NCBI GenBank assembly: GCA_031272345.1
Contig: JAISTZ010000038.1
Location: 1 to 26,292 of the forward strand
Length of the DNA: 26,292 nt
Reading direction: 5' to 3'
Origin: Spirochaetaceae bacterium
Lineage (GTDB): Bacteria > Spirochaetota > Spirochaetia > Treponematales > Treponemataceae
Numbering within the stretch: the stretch's first letter is position 1; the number at the start of each line of letters is the position of its first letter. Shown one piece after another: positions 14,753 through 21,523 of the stretch. Position numbers and translations under genes: made by a program. Below the pieces are notes generated by a model. That model was given only the letters and a program-made list of their open reading frames with translations. It was not told the origin of the DNA and searched no databases.

Positions 14753-15640
14753 TCACCCGGTTTTAAGCCGCTGGCCGTCCCAGCCGGGGAGCACCGCAGA
14801 CAGGGGGCCCTCACCCCGTTGCAGGGCGCAGGCGGTCAATCGGTCAAAATAAGCTGTTATTTCCCCGTGGCTGTGGAGGTGGCAGATGTGGGTTATCCAT
14901 GTGCGCCGGGCGCCGATTTTTTGGGCCGCCTCAAAGGCCTGGTCAAAGGAAAAGTGCGTGGAATGGGGCCGCTCCCGGAGCCCGTCGAGGACCGCGTGGT
15001 CGAGGACGCCCGCGGCCCGGCGGATGAGGCCGATTGATTCCGGGGGAATGGCGCTGCAATCGGTGAGGTACGCCAGGGAGTGTTTGACTCCGCCGGTGGT
15101 TTCGCTCAGGAGCCACCCGGCAACCCTGAGGCGGCCGTGCATAATGGGTATGTAGACGATGCTGAGGCCGCCGATCACCAGGGGTGATTCCGGCGTGAAT
15201 CCCTCGCAGGGAATCAGGCGGATCTTCGGCTTGCCCCCGCCCTCGATCGCCGGGGTGAAGGCGTAGGCAAAGCGCTCCCGTATGTCCCGCGCGGTCGGGG
15301 CGGTCATGTAGAGGGGAAGAATTTTCCGGTCCCCCCGGCGGGTGTGGTGACTATAGGAAAAAATCCGCAGGTCGTCGATGCCGTGGACGTGGTCCGCGTG
15401 GCTGTGGGTGATGAGGACCGCGTCGACCCTGGAGATCCGGTTCGCCAGGGCCTGGAGGCGGAACTCGGGCCCCGCGTCAATCAGCACCGAAACCGGCCCG
15501 TCCGCCCCGCCCTCAGCCTGAATATACGCGCCGGTGCGGAACCGTGTGTCCCTGGGGTCGCCGGACGCGCACACGGGGCAACCGCAGCCGATGACCGGAA
15601 TGCCGTGACTCGTGCCCGTCCCCAAAAGTGTGCAGACCAT
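14753..15640 (-). CDS. MBL-fold metallohydrolase, PhnP-like
   Basis: A 295-residue metallo-beta-lactamase-fold hydrolase. It has the L-G-T-G-T-S-H-G-I-P start, the structural zinc cysteines in G-C-G-C-P-V-C (18-24) as in PhnP, the catalytic HSHADH (79-84), L-T-D-C-S-A-I-P and a late I-T-H-I-C-H-L. PhnP acts on cyclic ribose phosphates, and relatives cleave other phosphodiesters. No phn genes are near, so the substrate stays open. A good promoter puts the -10 box 6 nt before ATG 15640 and no ribosome site is present, so the mRNA should be leaderless. The gene lies downstream of the EF-G/ATPase pair but has its own promoter. Confidence 0.85.
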   Translation of the reverse strand: MVCTLLGTGTSHGIPVIGCGCPVCASGDPRDTRFRTGAYIQAEGGADGPVSVLIDAGPEFRLQALANRISRVDAVLITHSHADHVHGIDDLRIFSYSHHTRRGDRKILPLYMTAPTARDIRERFAYAFTPAIEGGGKPKIRLIPCEGFTPESPLVIGGLSIVYIPIMHGRLRVAGWLLSETTGGVKHSLAYLTDCSAIPPESIGLIRRAAGVLDHAVLDGLRERPHSTHFSFDQAFEAAQKIGARRTWITHICHLHSHGEITAYFDRLTACALQRGEGPLSAVLPGWDGQRLKTG

Positions 15641-15646
15641 GGGCTA

Positions 15647-15675
15647 AGATTAGGCGCGGGGCGGGCTTCTGTCAA
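15647..15675 (-). promoter_or_regulatory. Consensus promoter of the PhnP-like gene, leaderless geometry
   Basis: On the minus strand, a perfect -35 TTGACA (15675-15670), a 17-bp spacer and -10 TAATCT (15652-15647) are followed by 6 nt and then ATG 15640. The predicted first base of the RNA is the A of the start codon. Confidence 0.7.
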
Positions 15676-15687
15676 GCCTACCGCCCC

Positions 15688-16371
15688 CTACACCTCCGTA
15701 AGCAGCAGAGTCTTTGAATCGACCTTGAGCCTGACCGGAGGCGGGGGGGCCTTTTTGCCCTGGGGGCCGGGGAGGACCCGCCTGAATTCTATCATGTCCG
15801 GAAGGGACACCAGCCGGAAGAGGGCGTCGAAGCTCACCCCCCCGGGCAGGACGGACTCCAGGTTTTCCCCCTCGGCGGCGGCGCTCACGCACACGAAGAT
15901 CCCCGCCTCCCCGGCGTAGTCCCTGAGGAGGGCGAAATCCCCGGGGCCGATCGTGCTGAAATTGACGTCGTCGATGAGCAGACACTGGGCCTTGATGCCC
16001 CCCTCCCCCAGGGCCTTTGCGGTGGCGATGATCCTGGGCAGGACCCGGGCGTCCTGGCTGAGGTTGAGGATGACCCGCTTTTTTACCAGGTCCGTAAGGG
16101 AATCCTTTGCGGAGGGGGGCCCCTTCTTTGCGATTTCGGCGAAGAGGTTCGCGTACCAGGTGATCACATTGGCGGACTTTTGGTCAAAGGACACGTGGAC
16201 CACCTGCTTGTCCCGCAGGAGGTAGTCGATCCCGAACTGCACCAGCACCGAAGTCTTGCCCAGGCCCTTCTTTGAGACCACCAGGGCCATGTCCCCCGCC
16301 CCCAGGGGTGAATCGCAGAGTTTGTCCACGAGCCTGATGGGGCTTTTGTCGAATAATTCATGCTCAGCCAT
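15688..16371 (-). CDS. RecA/KaiC-like P-loop ATPase, spirochaetal type
   Basis: A 227-residue cytosolic protein with a Walker A variant S-K-K-G-L-G-K-T (33-40; serine replaces the first glycine), a glutamine/aspartate-containing strand V-S-F-D-Q-K-S-A (60-67), and Walker B C-L-L-I-D-D (130-135). The layout resembles a stripped RecA, DnaB or KaiC core without extra domains. The end is proline- and lysine-rich (about 200-215), then a short strand. I cannot name the family or substrate. Its ATG overlaps the EF-G stop by 8 nt (ATGGCTGA), with GGAG in the end of EF-G, so the two are translationally coupled. That suggests a link to translation or growth, but this rests on position only. Confidence 0.6.
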   Translation of the reverse strand: MAEHELFDKSPIRLVDKLCDSPLGAGDMALVVSKKGLGKTSVLVQFGIDYLLRDKQVVHVSFDQKSANVITWYANLFAEIAKKGPPSAKDSLTDLVKKRVILNLSQDARVLPRIIATAKALGEGGIKAQCLLIDDVNFSTIGPGDFALLRDYAGEAGIFVCVSAAAEGENLESVLPGGVSFDALFRLVSLPDMIEFRRVLPGPQGKKAPPPPVRLKVDSKTLLLTEV

Positions 16372-18454
16372 GCCGTTCTCCTTGTCGTTTTTCCTGGTAA
16401 GCTTTCTGAAGCTCCTCAGAAATGCCCTGGGGAACCTTGCCGTATTTGAGAAATTCCATGGAATACTCCGCCTTTCCCTGGGTGAGGGACCGGAGGACCG
16501 TGGAAAACCCGAACATCTCGCTCAGGGGCACCTCAGCGTCGACCCGGCTGAAAGCGCCCTCCTCGGTAGACGCGGCTATTATACCACGCCTTTGGTTGAT
16601 TATGGCGAAAATATTTCCCTGAAATTCCGTGGGCCCCTCGATGGAGACCTTCATCACCGGCTCCAGGATGACGGGCTTCGCCTTGGGGTAGGCCTCCCGG
16701 AACGCGCCGATGGCGGCCTGCTGGAAGGCGATGTCCGAGGAGTCCACCGGGTGGGACTGGCCGTCGTTTATGGTGACCTTGACCCCCACGATGGGGAAGC
16801 CGATGAGGGTGCCCTTGGCGAGGGCCGCCTTGAACCCCTTGTCGCAGGAGGGGATGAATTCGTTGGGGATGGCCCCGCCCTTGATCGCGTCCACGAACTC
16901 GTAGTCCTTGTCCGCGAGGGGCTCCATGAACCCGGCAACCCGGCCGTACTGGCCCGACCCGCCGGTCTGCTTCTTGTGGGTGTAGTTGAATTCCGCCTGC
17001 TGGGTGATCGACTCCCGGTAGGCCACCTGGGGCATCCCGGTTTCGACCTCGCACTTGTATTCCCGCCGCATCCGCTCCAGGTATACGTCCAGGTGGAGCT
17101 CCCCCATGCCCTTGATGATCGTCTGGTTCGACTCCGGGTCAACGTAGGTCTGGAAGGTGGGGTCCTCCTTGGTGAACCGGTTCAGGGCCTTGGCCATCTG
17201 GTCCGCGGATTTCTTGTCCTTGGGCTGAATCGCCAGGGAAATGACCGGGTCCGGCACGAACATGCTCGTCATGGCGTAGTTGAGCTTGCCCCCGCAAAAG
17301 GTGTCCCCGGAGGCGCAGTCGACCCCGAACAGGGCCACGATGTCCCCGGGCGCGCCCTCGGTGATGTCCTCCATGGCGGCGCTGTTCATGCGCACCAGGC
17401 GGCCCACCTTGAAGCGCTTCCGGGCGCGGGTGTTGTAGAGCTCGTCCCCCTTCTTGAGGGCCCCCTGGTAGATCCGCACGTAGGTGAGCTGCCCGTACTG
17501 GCCGTCCTCCAGCTTGAACCCCAGGGCCACCGTGGGCTTGGATTCGTCGCAGAGGAGCTCCACCTGCTCCTCGTTCTTGTCCAGGTCCAGGGCGAAGTTC
17601 CTGACCTCCGTGGGGTCCGGCAGGTAGCGGAGCACCCCGTCTATGAGGGGCTGGATGCCCTTGTTTTTATAGGCCGACCCCAGGAACACGGGCACGAACT
17701 GCTCCGCCAGGGTACCCCGGCGGATCGCCTCGACGATGAGCTCCTCGGTTTCCTTGCCTTCGAGGAGGGCCTCCATGAGCTCGTCCGAGTGCATGGACGC
17801 CGCGTCGAGGAGCTCCTCCCGGAACTTTTTGGCTTCCCCCGCCAGGTAGGGGGGAATCTCCGCGGCCCGCACGGTCTGGCCGTTGTCCCCCTCGAAGTAG
17901 AGGGCCTTCATGGAGATGAGGTCCACCACGCCCTCGTGCTTGTCCTCCAGGCCGATGGGAATCTGCACCATGTAGGCGTTCAGCCCCAGCTTTTCCCGGA
18001 GCTGCATCCGCACCTTGAGGGGATTCGCCCCGGTGCGGTCGCACTTGTTCACGAAGGCGATTCTGGGCACGTGGTAGCGCTTGAGCTGCCGGTCCACGGT
18101 GATCGACTGGGACTGGACCCCGCCCACGGAACAGAGCACCAGAATGGCCCCGTCCAGCACCCGGAGGCTCCGCTCCACCTCCACGGTGAAGTCCACGTGG
18201 CCCGGGGTGTCGATCACGTTGATGACGTGGTCTTTCCACTGCACCTGGGTGGAGGCGGATTGAATCGTGATTCCCCGCTCCCGCTCCAGCTCCATGTTGT
18301 CCATGACGGCCCCGACCCCGTCCTTGCCCCTGACCTCGTGAATCGCGTGTATCTTGTCGCAATAGTAGAGGATACGCTCGGAAAGGGTCGTCTTGCCCGA
18401 GTCGATGTGGGCGCTGATGCCTATATTCCGCATTTTGGAAGGCATAAAATTCAT
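16364..18454 (-). CDS. fusA: Elongation factor G, mitochondrial EF-G1 (GFM1)-like
   Basis: A 696-residue translational GTPase with all five EF-G domains. GTPase motifs are AHIDSGKT (15-22), the R-G-I-T switch (60-63), DTPGH (82-86) and N-K-C-D. Serine in AHIDS instead of alanine, the stretch H-E-V-R-G-K-D-G-V-G-A-V-M-D, and L-C-S-V-G-G-V-Q-S-Q-S mark the spirochaete/mitochondrial EF-G1 group rather than ordinary bacterial EF-G. In spirochaetes two EF-Gs divide the work; this type is expected to carry out translocation and the other ribosome recycling. The start at 18454 has GAGG 5 nt upstream; earlier in-frame codons look non-coding. It is followed by the coupled ATPase. Unlike classical fusA it is not beside rpsL and rpsG. 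Confidence 0.92.
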   Translation of the reverse strand: MNFMPSKMRNIGISAHIDSGKTTLSERILYYCDKIHAIHEVRGKDGVGAVMDNMELERERGITIQSASTQVQWKDHVINVIDTPGHVDFTVEVERSLRVLDGAILVLCSVGGVQSQSITVDRQLKRYHVPRIAFVNKCDRTGANPLKVRMQLREKLGLNAYMVQIPIGLEDKHEGVVDLISMKALYFEGDNGQTVRAAEIPPYLAGEAKKFREELLDAASMHSDELMEALLEGKETEELIVEAIRRGTLAEQFVPVFLGSAYKNKGIQPLIDGVLRYLPDPTEVRNFALDLDKNEEQVELLCDESKPTVALGFKLEDGQYGQLTYVRIYQGALKKGDELYNTRARKRFKVGRLVRMNSAAMEDITEGAPGDIVALFGVDCASGDTFCGGKLNYAMTSMFVPDPVISLAIQPKDKKSADQMAKALNRFTKEDPTFQTYVDPESNQTIIKGMGELHLDVYLERMRREYKCEVETGMPQVAYRESITQQAEFNYTHKKQTGGSGQYGRVAGFMEPLADKDYEFVDAIKGGAIPNEFIPSCDKGFKAALAKGTLIGFPIVGVKVTINDGQSHPVDSSDIAFQQAAIGAFREAYPKAKPVILEPVMKVSIEGPTEFQGNIFAIINQRRGIIAASTEEGAFSRVDAEVPLSEMFGFSTVLRSLTQGKAEYSMEFLKYGKVPQGISEELQKAYQEKRQGERHG

Positions 18455-18563
18455 ACATACCTCGTAAAAGTTTCCGGCGGCTGCAAACAAAACGCTTTGT
18501 CTGTCACCAACCGCCACATAGTGTATATCCTTGTAAGTTACTGCAAAAATATAAAAAAATCAA

Positions 18564-18592
18564 GTGACAGGAATAAAAAAATTCACTATAAT
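18564..18592 (+). promoter_or_regulatory. Promoter of the NYN gene, leaderless geometry
   Basis: -35 GTGACA (18564-18569), a 17-bp A-rich spacer and consensus -10 TATAAT (18587-18592) are followed by 7 nt and then ATG 18600. No Shine-Dalgarno sequence is present in that gap. Confidence 0.7.
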
Positions 18593-18599
18593 TACTTTT

Positions 18600-19595
18600 A
18601 TGACCCTTACAAACAACAACATAGCCATTCTCTGGGACATAGAGAATGTCACCCCCCCGGGGGACTCCAAGTACCTGGATTCAATCATCGATTCGATTTC
18701 CGAGCGGGGCAATATCTCCTACGCCATGGCCTTCGGGGACTGGACCCGCCGGGGCATCCACGGCATCGCCTCAAAGCTGGCGGAAAAATCCTTCGAGCTC
18801 ATCCAAATCCCCGAGTCCCGCAAGAACAGCTCCGACATGTCCATGATAACCCACGGGGTGGAGCTGATTTTCCAATACCCCCACATCTCCCTCTACGTGC
18901 TCATCACGGGGGACGCGGACTTCAGGCCCCTCCTGCTGTCCCTCCGCAAATACGGCAAGCAGACCCTCATCATCTGCAACCAGCGGAACGCCTCCACGGA
19001 CCTGCTCAAGATGGCGGACGAATACATCGACTACCACGACACCATCGACGACGGCATCCCGGAGTCCCAGAACGACGGCAGCGCGGTGATTCCCAGGGAC
19101 CAGGCCTTCCAACTGCTGGAAGAAACCGTGGGCATCATGCTGGCGGAGGCCCAGGAGCGGAAGAGCAAGGACGGCAAGGTCAAAAAGCCCGGCATCGGGG
19201 CGGTCAAAATCCGCATGAAGCTGCTCAACAGCAACTTTGACGAAAAAAAGCTCCACTACCGCACCTGGAAGGCCTTCATCAACGACGCGATTCAGAAGAC
19301 CTCCGTGCGCTATTCCGAGGACGGGGACATGCTGGAACTGGCCGGGGGGGCCATGCCCGAGCGGATACCCGGGGTCTTCAGCGCCCTCCTGGATTCCATT
19401 TCCCCCTCCCCCGCGGTGTGGACGAATTTCAACGAGGCCTCCCAGAACATGCTGGAGGTGCAGAAGATCGACTACAAGCAAAACGGCTATTCCCAGTTCA
19501 AGAAGCTCGTCCTGGACGCGGAAAAACGCGGCCTGGTGTCCGTAAAAAACAGCGGGTCCCAGTGGTTCGTGAAGCGCTTTTCCCCCGGGGACTAG
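18600..19595 (+). CDS. NYN-domain (LabA/DUF88-like) putative ribonuclease with C-terminal winged-helix regions
   Basis: A 331-residue cytosolic protein. Residues 5-155 form a NYN (PIN-like) domain: AILWDIENV with Asp13 and Asn16, S-S-D-M (Asp79), and L-I-T-G-D-A-D-F (Asp105, Asp107), the acidic cluster that binds metal in RNA-cleaving relatives. The C-terminal half has two helical units (about 200-250 and 265-325) that look like OST-HTH/LOTUS winged helices, seen in other NYN proteins as RNA-binding parts; this second call is weaker. The codons before 18600 lie inside the promoter, so ATG 18600 is the only sensible start. It is divergent from EF-G and converges with the ParC-like gene, stop to stop with 2 bp between. 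Confidence 0.8.
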   Translation: MTLTNNNIAILWDIENVTPPGDSKYLDSIIDSISERGNISYAMAFGDWTRRGIHGIASKLAEKSFELIQIPESRKNSSDMSMITHGVELIFQYPHISLYVLITGDADFRPLLLSLRKYGKQTLIICNQRNASTDLLKMADEYIDYHDTIDDGIPESQNDGSAVIPRDQAFQLLEETVGIMLAEAQERKSKDGKVKKPGIGAVKIRMKLLNSNFDEKKLHYRTWKAFINDAIQKTSVRYSEDGDMLELAGGAMPERIPGVFSALLDSISPSPAVWTNFNEASQNMLEVQKIDYKQNGYSQFKKLVLDAEKRGLVSVKNSGSQWFVKRFSPGD

Positions 19596-19608
19596 GGTCA
19601 TCCCCGGG
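19584..19608. terminator. GC-rich hairpin at convergent stop codons
   Basis: CCCGGGGA (19584-19591) and TCCCCGGG (19601-19608) form a perfect 8-bp stem with a 9-nt loop. The loop holds the TAG of the NYN gene and the TGA (minus strand) of the ParC-like gene. Neither side has a T-run, so it may pause polymerase or protect both 3' ends rather than act as a classical terminator. Confidence 0.4.
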
Positions 19609-21517
19609 CAGCCTCCGGTTCGACGGATTCCGTTTCAGTGGGCTTTAGGCGCACCCCCAGGGCCTTGAGGCCCTTTTCCGCAAAGTTCTGGGCTTTAAAG
19701 GATTCCGAGAGGGTCTTCATGCGGGGTTTCTTTGCGTAGTGCAGGGTGAAGGTGAATTTTTCCCTGGTGTCCACGTGGAGCACCTCCATGCCCTCGGGGG
19801 CGATGGAGTAGTCCCGGTTCATGATGTACTGGCCGATCCTGCACCGCTTGATGAAGGCGAATCGGGTCGCCGGGTCCCGGTAGATCACCGTGAAGAGCAC
19901 CTTCGAGAGACTCTCCTTGTCCGCCGGGCCGCAATACCAGAGCCCCGCGTCCACGAAGACCTTCTCCGGGGCGGTCTCCACGGTGTAGAACCCGTTCCGG
20001 CGGATAAAGATCACCCGGTCGAAGGGGGTGATTCTGAACAGCTCCGAGCCCGTGTTGACTCCCGTGCCCAGGTAGCCGCTTTTTTCGTCGTACATGAGGG
20101 GGGTGTCCCGCTTTACCACTTCTTTTACGTCCACCGCCCTGAATTGTGTGATTGTGGTCCGCCGGAGGGTCTCGGTTTTGTCCAGCCTGTCGAGGATTCC
20201 CCGCAGGTAGGACACCGCATAGGCCGTGAGGCCCTTGAGGAGCTTCGCCGTTTCCGCGAGGCGGGCGTTTATCGCCGCCACCTCCTCCCGGTTCTTGTTG
20301 ATGTCGTAGAGGGAGATCCGCCGGATGGGAATCTTCAGGAGCCGAGTCACGTCCTCCTCCGTGACAGGCCGAATCAGTTCCCCCTTGAAGGGCTTAAACC
20401 CCTCGATAACGGCCCTTGTCACGGTCTCGGCGGTCTTCATAAGCTCGATCTTTTTGTATATCCGCTCCTCCACGAAGATCCGCTCCAGGGTGCGCTCGTG
20501 GAGCTTTTCCGTCAATTCGCTCCGCTCCCACTCCAGCTCGTCCTTGAGGATGCCCGTGAGCTGCTTTGCGTGGTGGCGGATCACGTCGCCCGCCCTGATT
20601 GCCACGGGCATGTTGTCCTTGATCACCAGGAGGTTGCAGGACACGCTCTGCTCGCAGTCCGTGAAGGCGTAGAGGGCGTTCACCACCTCCTCGGCATAGA
20701 CTCCCCGGGGGAGGCGGATTTCGATTTCGACCTTCCCGGCGGTGAAGTCCGTGATCGAGGCGATCTTGACCTTGCCGTTCCTGGCGGCGTTTTCTATTGA
20801 CGTGATGAGGGTTTCCGTGGTGGACCCCAGGGGCAGCTCCGTAATCACGATGCGCTTGGGGTCGCTCGTGTCGAGCTTGGCCCTGGAGACCACCTTGCCC
20901 AGGCCGTCCTCGTAGGCGGACACGTCCAGGAGCCCCCCGGTGGGGAAGTCCGGGTAGAGGGTGAAGGGCTTTTTCTGGAGACAGGCGATTTCCGCCTCGA
21001 TGACCTCCCGGATGTTGTGGCTGAGGATGCGGGTGGACATGCCCACGGCGATGCCCTCGGCCCCGATGATGAGGGCCACGGGCAGCTTTGCCCGGAAGAC
21101 CACCGGCTCCTTGCTCCGGCCGTCGTAGGAGGGCGCGTACCGGGTGATCGCCGGGTTGTAGAGGATGTCCCTGGCGATGGGGCGGATCCGGCACTCGATG
21201 TACCTGGGGGCCGAAGCTTCGTCCCCGGTGTAGATGTTGCCGAAATTCCCCTGGGTGTCGATGAAGATGTTCTTGTTTGCCAGCACCACCAGGGCCGACG
21301 CGATGGAAGCGTCCCCGTGGGGGTGGTACTTCATGCACTCCCCCACCACGTTGGCCACCTTGTTGAATTTGCCGTCGTCCATCTGGAAGAGGGTGTGGAG
21401 GATTCTGCGCTGCACCGGCTTGAGGCCGTCTTCGAGGTCGGGGATGGCCCGGTCCCGAATCACGTAACTGGCGTATTCGAGGAAATTCCTGTCGAAGAGC
21501 TTTTTAACGTAGGCCAT
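19598..21517 (-). CDS. parC: DNA topoisomerase IV subunit A (ParC-like)
   Basis: A 639-residue type IIA topoisomerase cleavage subunit. Present are the N-terminal D-G-L-K-P-V-Q-R-R-I-L, HPHGDAS (65-71) and the catalytic Tyr106 in A-P-R-Y-I-E-C-R, plus the tower and coiled-coil regions. The C-terminal domain is only about 150 residues and lacks a GyrA box, which argues for ParC (decatenation) rather than gyrase. At the quinolone-determining positions the usual serine is Ala70 and the usual acidic residue is Ser74. It starts 6 bp after the rpoC stop with only a weak ribosome site, so it is probably translated by coupling. The partner ParE gene is not in the window. ParC against a second GyrA-like paralogue cannot be settled here. 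Confidence 0.85.
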   Translation of the reverse strand: MAYVKKLFDRNFLEYASYVIRDRAIPDLEDGLKPVQRRILHTLFQMDDGKFNKVANVVGECMKYHPHGDASIASALVVLANKNIFIDTQGNFGNIYTGDEASAPRYIECRIRPIARDILYNPAITRYAPSYDGRSKEPVVFRAKLPVALIIGAEGIAVGMSTRILSHNIREVIEAEIACLQKKPFTLYPDFPTGGLLDVSAYEDGLGKVVSRAKLDTSDPKRIVITELPLGSTTETLITSIENAARNGKVKIASITDFTAGKVEIEIRLPRGVYAEEVVNALYAFTDCEQSVSCNLLVIKDNMPVAIRAGDVIRHHAKQLTGILKDELEWERSELTEKLHERTLERIFVEERIYKKIELMKTAETVTRAVIEGFKPFKGELIRPVTEEDVTRLLKIPIRRISLYDINKNREEVAAINARLAETAKLLKGLTAYAVSYLRGILDRLDKTETLRRTTITQFRAVDVKEVVKRDTPLMYDEKSGYLGTGVNTGSELFRITPFDRVIFIRRNGFYTVETAPEKVFVDAGLWYCGPADKESLSKVLFTVIYRDPATRFAFIKRCRIGQYIMNRDYSIAPEGMEVLHVDTREKFTFTLHYAKKPRMKTLSESFKAQNFAEKGLKALGVRLKPTETESVEPEAARG

Positions 21518-21523
21518 GCACGG

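Noticed and set aside
16256..19240. 994-codon plus-strand open frame opposite EF-G and into the NYN gene
   Set aside because: It is antisense to clear EF-G and out of frame with NYN, has biased Gly/Pro/Leu/His/Val composition and no family motif; it arises from G/C-rich third positions.
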